Below are positions 14,050 through 21,537 of a stretch of DNA of 64,000 bases, in pieces. Source of the stretch: Planctomycetota bacterium (GTDB lineage: Bacteria; Planctomycetota; Phycisphaerae; Sedimentisphaerales; Anaerobacaceae); NCBI GenBank assembly GCA_019456145.1, contig VRUL01000001.1:1-64000 (forward strand), written 5' to 3'. Below the pieces are notes generated by a model. That model was not told the DNA's origin and made no database searches. It saw only the letters and a program-made list of their open reading frames with translations. Each line of letters starts with the position of its first letter. Position 1 is the first letter of the stretch. The translations under genes and the position numbers were made by a program.

Positions 14050-15120
14050 TTACGGTTTTATCTTTACGATGCCGTCTTGAACAGACAATTTCCCTTCGGC
14101 GAACAGTCTTATGGCCTGCGGATATGCGATACACTCCTGCTCAAAAACTCTGGCAGCGAGGGTCTCCGGCGTGTCGTTATCTTTGACGTCGCAGGGGCGC
14201 TGGACAATTATTGGCCCTTTGTCATATTCGTTTGTGCAGAAATGCACTGTGCAGCCGCTTACTTTACAGCCGGCCGCAAGAACCGCCTCGTGGACATGAT
14301 GTCCCCACATACCCTGTCCGCCGAAGCTCGGCAGCAGGGCAGGATGTATGTTCATTACGCGATTTTCGTATCTTGCGGATATTTTCCAAAGGCAGAGCCA
14401 GCCTCCCTGTACGACCAGGTCAACGTTGGCAGCAACGAGTTCTTCCTCGATTCGTTTGCTGAATTCATCGACGTCAGGAAAGTCTTTTTTGCGGATGATT
14501 TTTACTTTGAGTCCGGCGTTCCTTGCCTTTTCGACGCCAGTCACGGTTGAACGTGAACTTATAACCAGGGCAATTTCAGCATTTAGCCGGCCCTGCTTAA
14601 TATGTTCGAGGATATTCATCAACGTTGTACCGCCGCCGCTGATCAGTACGCCGAGCCGAATCGGTTTTTTATTTTGTGTGACAGGCGCCGGCCCGCTCTC
14701 AAGATCCCGTCCGAGATCTAATGCCTTATTTACGAGTTTGTCGGCTTCTTTGTTTTGCTCTCTGGGAATGTGTTGAACCTTCCAGCCTTCGAATCGCCCA
14801 AGCAACTCGACGGCTTGCTGGAAAAGAGGCCTGATTTGCTCGCTTTTTACTTTGTATTCACCGTTAATCTGCCTGACAAGCAACTGGCTGTCACTGAAGA
14901 GACTCAGCCGTTTAGCGCCAATCTTTATCGCTGCTTCGAGGGCTTTAACGACTCCGGTGTATTCGGCTACGTTGTTTGTATTGGGGCCGATAAAGAAAGC
15001 TTTTGCCTGTAACAGGGTTCCGTTGGGGCTGGTTAGAATGAATCCGGCAGCCGCCGGGCCCGGATTGCCTCTACTGGCACCATCTGTGTGAGCGATTACT
15101 TCGTATCTCGTATCTTGCAT
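14050..15120 (-). CDS. purN: RNase HI - phosphoribosylglycinamide formyltransferase fusion
   Basis: One reading frame of about 356 residues with two enzymes. Residues 5-135 are RNase HI-like, degrading RNA in RNA-DNA hybrids: AHTDGASRGNPGP, NNVAEYTG, FSDSQLLV and REQNKEAD supply the acidic active-site residues. Residues about 155-356 are PurN, which transfers formyl from formyl-THF to GAR in purine synthesis: GVLISGGGT near its start, MNIHPALLP with the catalytic Asn and His, and DKGPIIVQ with the Asp. The ATG at 15120 avoids overlap with the zinc-ribbon gene (22-base gap); a longer frame to 15207 exists. The RNase H neighbour is expected from other phyla, the PurN partner is not. No frameshift at the junction. 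Confidence 0.9.
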   Translation of the reverse strand: MQDTRYEVIAHTDGASRGNPGPAAAGFILTSPNGTLLQAKAFFIGPNTNNVAEYTGVVKALEAAIKIGAKRLSLFSDSQLLVRQINGEYKVKSEQIRPLFQQAVELLGRFEGWKVQHIPREQNKEADKLVNKALDLGRDLESGPAPVTQNKKPIRLGVLISGGGTTLMNILEHIKQGRLNAEIALVISSRSTVTGVEKARNAGLKVKIIRKKDFPDVDEFSKRIEEELVAANVDLVVQGGWLCLWKISARYENRVMNIHPALLPSFGGQGMWGHHVHEAVLAAGCKVSGCTVHFCTNEYDKGPIIVQRPCDVKDNDTPETLAARVFEQECIAYPQAIRLFAEGKLSVQDGIVKIKP

Positions 15121-15142
15121 CTCGTATTTCGATGCCCGGGTA

Positions 15143-15880
15143 TCAAATATTCTCCTCGCTTCCAAGCACGAGTATTCTCGTGCAGTTAGCACAGCGAATA
15201 ATATCATCCTTAGTCATAAGCAAATTGACGGACTCAGCAGTGATACTCATAAAACATCCGCCACAGGCATAGACCTCCGTTTTCACTCCCTGCCGGTCAA
15301 CCACTGCCAGGGCTTCGCCGTCGTATGTTTCGGCGACGCGTTTGAATATCTCCAATGGATCGGCCGGTATGGCCTGGGCAACCTGATTCCATTCAATCTG
15401 GATTTCTTCGATTTGGGCCTCATATTTGGTAGCCAGGATCTCGGCTTCCTTTCGGGTTTGCTCAAGCGTTTGCTTTTGCTGGTCTATCTGATTTTGTATT
15501 TTTTCGCATTCGTCCTCGTCGGCCTCGATATCTTTGAGTAAATCCAGAATCTGCGTTTCGTTTTTGGAATTGTCGGCTTTGGTTGTATTAAGCTGTGTCA
15601 GAAGTGCGGCATATTCTTTATTTGTTTTTGCGGTGTTGAGTGAGGCCCTTAACCTTGCTATTTGATCATCTCTGATCTTGAGTTCCAATTCGAGCCGATC
15701 GGACTGTATCTTGGTAAGTTGAATCTCTTCCTTCTTGGCTTCGAAGGCATTTTGGAGGCTTCTGATTTGATTTTCCTGGATAATTACACTTCTTCTACAT
15801 CTTGCAAGTTTTGCTTTGGCAGCCCGCAGGCGATTTTCAACGCTTTGAAGTTTCACCAACCCATCTAATACAGGTCCCAT
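15143..15880 (-). CDS. C4-type zinc ribbon coiled-coil protein
   Basis: 245 residues: a long antiparallel coiled coil (about 5-175) rich in Gln, Lys and Glu, then a C-terminal zinc ribbon with CGGC and CANC pairs (about residues 206-235). This matches the widespread CT398/HP0958-like family. The family is thought to bind nucleic acid or protein partners; in actinobacteria the homologue lies directly upstream of an RNase H fusion gene, as here. It is divergently oriented from the M20 peptidase gene. Confidence 0.88.
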   Translation of the reverse strand: MGPVLDGLVKLQSVENRLRAAKAKLARCRRSVIIQENQIRSLQNAFEAKKEEIQLTKIQSDRLELELKIRDDQIARLRASLNTAKTNKEYAALLTQLNTTKADNSKNETQILDLLKDIEADEDECEKIQNQIDQQKQTLEQTRKEAEILATKYEAQIEEIQIEWNQVAQAIPADPLEIFKRVAETYDGEALAVVDRQGVKTEVYACGGCFMSITAESVNLLMTKDDIIRCANCTRILVLGSEENI

Positions 15881-16038
15881 CTATGCTCCTTCGCGCCCCG
15901 TTGGCACGCCTTGGTCGGATTTCCTTTGGGCCTCTAACGGTGCTCGGCGGTCCAAAAATTCTAAGCTAATCATTATGTCCACTTATATTTTAAACTGCAA
16001 CAGAAATTTTATGTTTTTTCTTTTGTGTTGTCTGATTG

Positions 16039-16044
16039 TATAAT
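16039..16044 (+). promoter_or_regulatory. -10 element very close to the M20 peptidase start
   Basis: A perfect TATAAT, preceded directly by TG, ends only nine bases before the ATG at 16054, and no Shine-Dalgarno sequence lies between. If used, the transcript would start within a few bases of the start codon and be nearly leaderless. No good -35 is seen. Confidence 0.35.
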
Positions 16045-16053
16045 CGCTGTGCT

Positions 16054-17166
16054 ATGAAAAAGCTGTTGAGCAAACTCATTCAAGCCCAAACGACCGCTGA
16101 TAAGGGTGAATTAGCCGCCGCGGAGATAATTTCCGCCGAGCTTGGCCGGTTAGCAATAGAATCCCGCATAGATAACTGGGACGGAACCAGGGCTAATGTT
16201 ACCGCACAGGTAAAATCCAGTGGGCACAAAGGTGCGCTTTTATTTGCCTGTCATCTTGATGTCGTCCCGCCGGGCGCAGAAAGCTGGAAGCACCCGGCCT
16301 TTGCCGCAGTTGAAAAAGACGGTAGGATTTACGGCAGGGGTTCGACGGATATGAAGGGCGGGATTGCCGCGATTGTTACTGCAATCGGCCAGATTGTCGA
16401 ATCCGGCACGAAGTTACAAGGCGATATTATACTTTTTGCCGCTGCCGGCGAAGAAACTGATAGCTGCGGTGCCAAAAGATTTATTCGCGGCTCCGACCGC
16501 CTGCCTGAGCTTGCAGGCGTGGTTCTTCCAGAGCCGACGGATTTCGATATTATCACCGCGCATCGAGGAATACTGTGGCTTAAAGTTGCGACTTTTGGCA
16601 AGACCGCTCATGGCTCGACGCCGCAATTAGGAATAAATGCGATATCCTCAATGAGGTCCGTGCTGAACGAGCTGGAAAATTTCAAGATTCGATTCGAGCC
16701 GCACGAGCTATTGGGCGAGTGCTCCATGAGTATCAATACGATTTCCGGCGGCGAGGCGATTAACGTTGTTCCGGATAAGTGCGATATTAGCATAGATATT
16801 CGCACTTTGCCTGCCCAAAATCATCAGGATACTATTGCCGATTTTGAAAAAATCTTCGCTAAATTAAAGCAAAACAATCCTCAATTTAAAGCTGAGGTAT
16901 CCATTGTACGGGAAGTGGGGGCATTAGAGACTGATTCTGGCTGCGATTTTGTCAGGGACTTTTGCTCTGCCGTTGATATTACCGAAACTTGTGCGGTAGG
17001 TTTCACCACCGATGGACCTCATTTTGCATCGCTTGGTGCGCCGGTCGTAATCTTCGGGCCGGGCAATCCACAGCTTGCCCATAAACCGAACGAATATATC
17101 GACATCAGCGACGTTGAAAAAGCTGTAGAGTATTACAAAAATATCATTTCCAAATTCCTGACCTGA
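16054..17166 (+). CDS. M20 family metallopeptidase (ArgE/DapE type)
   Basis: 370-residue di-zinc amidohydrolase. Metal ligands appear in order: FACHLDVVPPG (His, Asp), GRGSTDMKGG (bridging Asp), GEETDSCGA (catalytic Glu pair), LPEPTD (acidic ligand) and AHKPNEYI (last His). The dimerisation lid lies between. Members deacylate N-acyl amino acids or cleave dipeptides; the exact substrate (acetylornithine, succinyl-DAP, other) cannot be told from the sequence or neighbours. The ATG at 16054 gives MKKLLSKLIQ; an upstream in-frame TTG overlaps the -10 box and is not used. Confidence 0.88.
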   Translation: MKKLLSKLIQAQTTADKGELAAAEIISAELGRLAIESRIDNWDGTRANVTAQVKSSGHKGALLFACHLDVVPPGAESWKHPAFAAVEKDGRIYGRGSTDMKGGIAAIVTAIGQIVESGTKLQGDIILFAAAGEETDSCGAKRFIRGSDRLPELAGVVLPEPTDFDIITAHRGILWLKVATFGKTAHGSTPQLGINAISSMRSVLNELENFKIRFEPHELLGECSMSINTISGGEAINVVPDKCDISIDIRTLPAQNHQDTIADFEKIFAKLKQNNPQFKAEVSIVREVGALETDSGCDFVRDFCSAVDITETCAVGFTTDGPHFASLGAPVVIFGPGNPQLAHKPNEYIDISDVEKAVEYYKNIISKFLT

Positions 17167-17208
17167 CCAGGTCAAACGCTACAAGCGTTGATATTTGATT
17201 TTTTTCTG

Positions 17209-17748
17209 CTATTCTGTTCCCGTAACTTGATTCAGTATCTTCTGGCACAGAATCTCACTAAGTTGTTTTTTTAGCTTTATCGTCCACCGTTGGTTCACTC
17301 CAATAAAGGGAACGCGTAACTTTTGAAGCTCAAGTTCCCGTTCTAACTCCTCAATGTAGATGCCTTTCCCTTTAAGTATACACCGTCCCTTGTTAAGGTA
17401 GCTCGGAGCGCAAGCGGGTGAAAATTCTACTCCGACAATTGCTAACACATTGAGTCCTGCGCGAATCAGCTTCACCATGAGGTTTACTTGCTCTTTGGCA
17501 ATTAGCGAGCTCGTTTCCCGGAGCCCGTTCTTTTCATACCAGCCCTTCCCACATACATCGCGACCGAGCCCCCCCGCCGCGCAGAGTAACTCAGGACAGG
17601 GCATCTGGAAAATGTTGATATCATTGTCCATGCAGAATTGTACAACCTGCTTTACAATAGCAGGCGAATGTTTTACCAAGCCTTTCGCCATCACAACTTG
17701 GGCGAGCATACAGTGAGAGACGAAGACACATTTACGGGACCTATTCAT
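17209..17748 (-). CDS. TudS-related (DUF523-like) putative desulfidase
   Basis: 179-residue protein with the spaced cysteines of the DUF523/TudS group: VFVSHCMLAQ (C13), MPCPELLCAAGG (about C50 and C56) and GVEFSPACAPSYL (about C114). In characterised TudS three cysteines hold a [4Fe-4S] cluster that removes sulfur from thiouracil. This divergent branch resembles the CD3072-type putative desulfidases; its activity is unproven. It overlaps the upstream kinase-like gene by four bases (ATGA) and is the last gene of a four-gene minus-strand operon. Confidence 0.72.
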   Translation of the reverse strand: MNRSRKCVFVSHCMLAQVVMAKGLVKHSPAIVKQVVQFCMDNDINIFQMPCPELLCAAGGLGRDVCGKGWYEKNGLRETSSLIAKEQVNLMVKLIRAGLNVLAIVGVEFSPACAPSYLNKGRCILKGKGIYIEELERELELQKLRVPFIGVNQRWTIKLKKQLSEILCQKILNQVTGTE

Positions 17749-18302
17749 CGTCCATCCTTGCAGGCAGTTGTTAAGACCGACATATTTTCGGAAAGTAAAA
17801 GCTGCCTTTCAGCAAGGTCCCAGGGAAGTGATACCACGTCAAGCGAGAACTGGTCTATTGCCTTCTTAATATAAGTGTCCATCTGCCGAGCAAACTGAAT
17901 TCCGTTCTTACTCGGAGACCAATTAACGGGCCATTCATTTGAAACCGGCAAATAGAAAATAATGTCAAAGTACTGAACTAACTCGAGAGCATTCTCGAGT
18001 ACCGTCGTATTGCTCCTGCCTTTTCGGTCTTCTGCGTATAAGGTGAACGCCAGAATGTCCACGGGGCTTCTATCAAACAGTTGTATTTCCGCACTATCTT
18101 GTTCGCATATAGACCTTACTTGGTCGACCATCCAGCGAGAGGCTTCAACAGTCTGGTCTTTTCTCATCGGAAACGGACATCTATCGACAAGTGAAGATAA
18201 AGACACCGTCTTGATAGTAAGCTCGGAATGTTCCTTCACAAATCTCTTTATAGTTTCGGTTTTACCAGTCCAGTTCGTACCGGATAATCCCGCGCGGAAC
18301 AT
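17745..18302 (-). CDS. P-loop NTPase, nucleotide kinase-like
   Basis: 185 residues starting with a P-loop, GLSGTNWTGKT (residues 5-15), typical of AAA_28/NadR- and thymidylate kinase-like NTPases. FDRSPVDILAF has the DR(S/x)P-type motif that contacts substrate in such kinases, and FDIIFYLPVS is a core strand. The substrate is unknown; partners in the operon (NUDIX-like, methyltransferase, desulfidase-related) suggest a nucleotide or other small phosphorylated molecule. It lies three bases after the methyltransferase gene and overlaps the TudS-related gene by four bases. Confidence 0.65.
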   Translation of the reverse strand: MFRAGLSGTNWTGKTETIKRFVKEHSELTIKTVSLSSLVDRCPFPMRKDQTVEASRWMVDQVRSICEQDSAEIQLFDRSPVDILAFTLYAEDRKGRSNTTVLENALELVQYFDIIFYLPVSNEWPVNWSPSKNGIQFARQMDTYIKKAIDQFSLDVVSLPWDLAERQLLLSENMSVLTTACKDGR

Positions 18303-18305
18303 GAA

Positions 18306-19076
18306 TCACTCCTTAATACATTCAATAAAGCAATACAATGGCACTTTACCCGTCCGTAGGATATTTGACTCCATTCCACTTTTGGTCTCTCGTAGATAAT
18401 CTTCCATGTCGACGAACCAGTCTATGACCTGTCCTATGCGAAAGCCAGTACCCGTGCAGGCATTAAAGTAATCAGGCAAAGGCCGGTAAAAATAAGTCAG
18501 TGGCCCGGCCACGCCACCAATCTTAAGGTCTTCCATCTTGAAAGGCTTGGATAGGTCTCTTGATATTACAAAGTTTCCTTGGCTATCCGGTTCACCCATC
18601 CTGTAAAAATATGGATGCACCATCGCAATAACCATCTTCCCGCCGGATTTTGTCACTCTGTACATTTGCCTTATCGCAACATCCAATTCCTCGAACCAAA
18701 TCAGCACGAGACTGGCAACTACTTCGTCAAAGAACTCGTCCGGATAGGATAGAGACCTAACGTCTTGGATTTCAAACTTCCACTCAGGCTTGATCTTGGA
18801 TTGTTTAACGATATCGCAGCCGTAACCTTCTCGTGGCCTGACTTCATCGAGCAGCCATCCATCCCCACATCCAACGTCTAAAATCCGTGCATTGCTGCAA
18901 TCTCCCATCATTCTGACAAGAGTGGGTTTTAGCCCATGCGACCGCAAATAATGGGAGTCCCGAGTCAGGTCCTCAATCAATCTTGAATATGTCTCTGCGG
19001 CCTCAGGCCATGTTTGCCAGCAGGCAGATTCTGTTCTCATCGGTTTGTCCTTCTGGCAGATTGTATTATTGTTCAT
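18306..19076 (-). CDS. Class I SAM-dependent methyltransferase
   Basis: 256-residue Rossmann-fold methyltransferase with motif I ARILDVGCGDGWLL, an acidic loop YGCDIV, motif for binding near IQDVRSLSYPDEFFDEVVAS, and the post-motif YRVTKSGGKMVIAM. The C-terminal part (PLTYFYRPLPDYFNACTGTGF) resembles small-molecule methyltransferases of the Methyltransf_11 group. The ATG at 19076 has AGGA five bases upstream and overlaps the end of the NUDIX-like gene by 11 bases, so the two are probably translationally coupled. The acceptor is unknown. Confidence 0.8.
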   Translation of the reverse strand: MNNNTICQKDKPMRTESACWQTWPEAAETYSRLIEDLTRDSHYLRSHGLKPTLVRMMGDCSNARILDVGCGDGWLLDEVRPREGYGCDIVKQSKIKPEWKFEIQDVRSLSYPDEFFDEVVASLVLIWFEELDVAIRQMYRVTKSGGKMVIAMVHPYFYRMGEPDSQGNFVISRDLSKPFKMEDLKIGGVAGPLTYFYRPLPDYFNACTGTGFRIGQVIDWFVDMEDYLRETKSGMESNILRTGKVPLYCFIECIKE

Positions 19077-19566
19077 CGTCCTGCCCCACACGAGGTGCGA
19101 AACGAGTCTTACTAAGCCCGCGCTGGTAGCAATAATCCGACCACATTCTCATGCAAAGCCCGCATGTTGCATTCTCAGAGACTTTCGTATATTCTTCGGG
19201 CGTAAACCATTCACAATCTACGTAATATTCCGGGTTCAGTTCTGGCTCGCTCTCTAATTCAATCTGATAAAGATGTAAAGTTACCGGAACTTGCATTGGA
19301 TTATCAGAGCAGCGGGCTGATTTAAGATAATGAATCAGTCTGACTGGTACTTCCCCAAGCCGCTCTTTAGACATCCTATCCATCACTTCCTGGACCTCCT
19401 CTAAGTCCGTAAAATCTGGCAACTCCTCTGGAGTGAACTGAATTGATAGCAAACTCCACACGTTTGGATAGTTTTCCATCCGGTCTGACCGTTTTACGTA
19501 GAGCGTCCGCCCGTTCTTGAACCAAACACCTATTACGGCCTCAATTTGACTGGCTATAGTCTCCAT
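19066..19566 (-). CDS. NUDIX-like protein with degenerate Nudix box
   Basis: 166 residues. The N-terminal IEAVIGVWFKNGRTLYVKRS and NYPNVWSLLSIQF and the later VTLHLYQIELES and DCEWFTPEEY follow the NUDIX fold. The expected catalytic box (GX5EX7REUXEEXGU) is only loosely present as DLEEVQEVMDRMSKERLG, without the usual REL-EE core, so hydrolase activity may be altered. A Cys-rich C-terminus (CGLCMRMWSDYCY) is unusual. ATG at 19566 is used because the upstream in-frame ATG lies inside the promoter -10 element. It is the first gene of the four-gene operon. Confidence 0.65.
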   Translation of the reverse strand: METIASQIEAVIGVWFKNGRTLYVKRSDRMENYPNVWSLLSIQFTPEELPDFTDLEEVQEVMDRMSKERLGEVPVRLIHYLKSARCSDNPMQVPVTLHLYQIELESEPELNPEYYVDCEWFTPEEYTKVSENATCGLCMRMWSDYCYQRGLSKTRFAPRVGQDDEQ

Positions 19567-19584
19567 CACACTTACCTTATCATT

Positions 19585-19613
19585 ATTATACCACAATTAT
19601 TTTTTGGTTTCAA
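19585..19613 (-). promoter_or_regulatory. Promoter of the NUDIX-methyltransferase-kinase-TudS operon
   Basis: On the minus strand TTGAAA (19608-19613), a 17-base spacer and TATAAT (19585-19590) with extended -10 TGG. The start codon is 18 bases after the -10, giving a short leader with AAGGTA as ribosome site. Confidence 0.6.
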
Positions 19614-19619
19614 CTTTCT

Positions 19620-20504
19620 TCAGTCTCGCATCTTCGTTCCCTGGCCAGTTGGACTAAATTGTACAGCTGGCTGGCCCCACTTTTTAGCTTGGGTGAATGT
19701 AGACAAAATATGTAACAACTCTCTACTGCACTTGGAACTGCTGAGAAACCCAGCGTTAAACGGGTCCACATTAGAAGATTGTCTGAAAAGAAATCTGTAT
19801 TCTGTTCCGAATACCCTTATCACTGAACACTTGATTTCCATCAAACCACTCTCGAACCTAAACTCCTCCTTCAAATAACCCAATAACTCATCAAAAAATT
19901 GTTGATAGCTTTTTTCAGTAAATTTATTTTTTACATGCTCCTCTGACCGAAAGCTTACTAATCTTAACTTCCCATCCCTTGCTAACTTGACTATTTCTTT
20001 TTTCATCTTTTCTTTATTCCCAAGCCAATCAAATCCTCCACTAAAGATAGTAAGGTGGTCTGCTCCTCTGTACCGTTTCAACATCTGAAGCAGATCGTCA
20101 TCTCCCGGTCTCTTGACAGGTATAAACTCAAATCCAAATTCATCTCGAACTTGCCGTTTCAGCCTGACCTTATACGCTAATCCTTGGATTAACGGTAGAA
20201 CTGCAAACGAAAATGCACAGACAGCAATCATGTCAGCAACAATTACTCCGTAATTTCCGGCCGTCTTGAGATTTGCCACGCTTGTTCCGAACCATCCCAA
20301 AATCAAATTCGGCCAAAATTGCACAATAAAAGGCGGCGTCTTGTTAAATACTAAAAAGATGTGGGTCACGACCAAGCAGATCGCGGCGACCGACCATACT
20401 ACAAGCACAGCCAAGAAGATCAAGTTAAGGCGCGCAAAAACCCGCTCCACGACAGAAAACCAAACAAAGAACCCTGCCCTTTTAAAGTATTTCCACGCCC
20501 CCAT
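19620..20504 (-). CDS. Two-TM membrane protein with cytosolic domain, function unknown
   Basis: 294-residue protein with two hydrophobic segments (LNLIFLAVLVVWSVAAICLV near residue 24 and VIVADMIAVCAFSFAVLPLI near residue 84), then a basic stretch and a soluble C-terminal domain (DHLTIFSGGFDWLG... KLRLVSFRSEEHV) that has the strand pattern of a PLD-like or related alpha/beta domain but lacks an HKD motif. ATG at 20504 follows AAAAGGAGG by six bases; the longer frame from 20582 is not used. The gene ends just upstream of the NUDIX operon promoter. The family is not recognised. Confidence 0.68.
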   Translation of the reverse strand: MGAWKYFKRAGFFVWFSVVERVFARLNLIFLAVLVVWSVAAICLVVTHIFLVFNKTPPFIVQFWPNLILGWFGTSVANLKTAGNYGVIVADMIAVCAFSFAVLPLIQGLAYKVRLKRQVRDEFGFEFIPVKRPGDDDLLQMLKRYRGADHLTIFSGGFDWLGNKEKMKKEIVKLARDGKLRLVSFRSEEHVKNKFTEKSYQQFFDELLGYLKEEFRFESGLMEIKCSVIRVFGTEYRFLFRQSSNVDPFNAGFLSSSKCSRELLHILSTFTQAKKWGQPAVQFSPTGQGTKMRD

Positions 20505-20822
20505 AAGTGACCTCCTTTTCACCTGAACCATTCGGTTTATTTCCCAGCTTAAAGCAACCCTACAAGATATAGCATTTTTCACTATTATATTCCGCTATAT
20601 AGTAGCTGCAAGAAAAACCCGAATATTTCTGCAGATTTTTCCCTGCCAAATTCCCAGCCCTACAAGCCCAAAATCTGTCTCTGAGCTTACATAATACCCA
20701 AAACCCACAATTCCCAGCAAAAACAATTTTTGTCTTCCGCCGCCTGCCCGAGTCCCTGCACGCTTTAGGCAGGGAACCAGCTATTTATGTGCTTATAAAG
20801 CACTTTTTTGACCATTTTTTTG

Positions 20823-20851
20823 TTGACTATTGTTTGACAATATGTTAAAAT
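20823..20851 (+). promoter_or_regulatory. Promoter upstream of structured repeat copy 2
   Basis: TTGACT (20823-20828), a 17-base spacer and TAAAAT (20846-20851), each five of six to consensus. The structured repeat begins 66 bases downstream; no protein gene is close. The same order, promoter then repeat then NEPNF element, is seen at 4098-5053. Confidence 0.5.
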
Positions 20852-20916
20852 ACTTGCATGTTTACCAGCAGGCAAATATAAACGCTAATAGGCGAAGATG
20901 TCATTTCGGTATGCAT

Positions 20917-20968
20917 GTCGTAAGCCACAGCGTGGCAAGGTCTTAGGGCCAGAAGGCCCAAGTCAAAT
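20917..20968 (+). repeat. Two-hairpin structured repeat, copy 2
   Basis: Identical to 4262-4290 over the first 29 bases, including the hairpin GCCAC-AGC-GTGGC (20924-20936). The second hairpin is GGGCC-AGAA-GGCCC (20946-20959), where copy 1 has TGATC-AGCA-GGTCA; several stem pairs are changed on both sides yet still pair. It ends in CAAGTCAAAT, as in copy 1. Confidence 0.6.
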
Positions 20969-21048
20969 TTTATCGTTAATGAATTGTGAATAACTATGCA
21001 ATACGCTATACGCAATACGAGCGACAAGCGACGTATTTGTCTCTACAA

Positions 21049-21360
21049 CTGTAGAGGATTCTTTACAAATCAGCCCTTTAATTATGCAAAACGAACCCAA
21101 TTTCCCGGATGACCAAATGAACGTAAGTGCAATTATAACAAGGAGATATGGAAATAAAACTAATTGGACACTTGGTGAAAACGAACCCAAAACGAACCCA
21201 ATCAAAGCCAATCTCCAAAAAGCCCAAATGTTCGTAACTACTTTCCTGACAAAGTATTATGAAAACATACTCAATTTGACGCTTTTTGAAAACAAAGCCA
21301 ATAAAATGCCAAAACAAACCCAATTCAAAGCCAAACAAAGCCAATTTCAAAGGCAAAAAA
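21049..21360 (+). repeat. NEPNF-type repeat element, copy B
   Basis: Same 35-base leader class as copy A, followed by ATGCAAAACGAACCCAATTT. The plus frame reads MQNEPNF..DQMNV, then NEPKTNPIKAN, then a second related unit (KAQMFVTTFLTKYYENI), and KANKMPKQTQ. Thus copy B holds two units of roughly 100 bases where copy A holds one. The frame stays open in both copies although the intervening sequence differs. Confidence 0.65.
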
Positions 21361-21537
21361 ATGCTGCTCTCCACCTTTTTGCTGTGGGATGTCGTACGGA
21401 GAAAATAATTATGTTGTTTAAGAGTTTATCTGGGAAATGTCAGTTAGTTCTTGCGGTTTTACCCGATAATATAAATTAGATGAAACTTTTGGAACTGAAG
21501 TTGTGAATATATAGTTTATTTGGTAAGGAGTAACATC

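Larger units (their letters stand above)
20591..21537. other. Repeat-rich intergenic region without a convincing gene
   Basis: About 950 bases holding a promoter (20823-20851), the second structured repeat (20917-20968), an ATACG-rich patch (20997-21040) and NEPNF copy B (21049-21360). AAGTGCTTATAAAGCAC-like palindromic bits occur near 20790. The 131-codon frame at 21084-21479 is the NEPNF element itself and is not accepted as a normal gene. Confidence 0.65.

Noticed and set aside
21084-21479. 131-codon open frame
   Set aside because: It is NEPNF copy B plus flanking DNA; kept as a repeat because no ribosome site or independent sign of translation is present.
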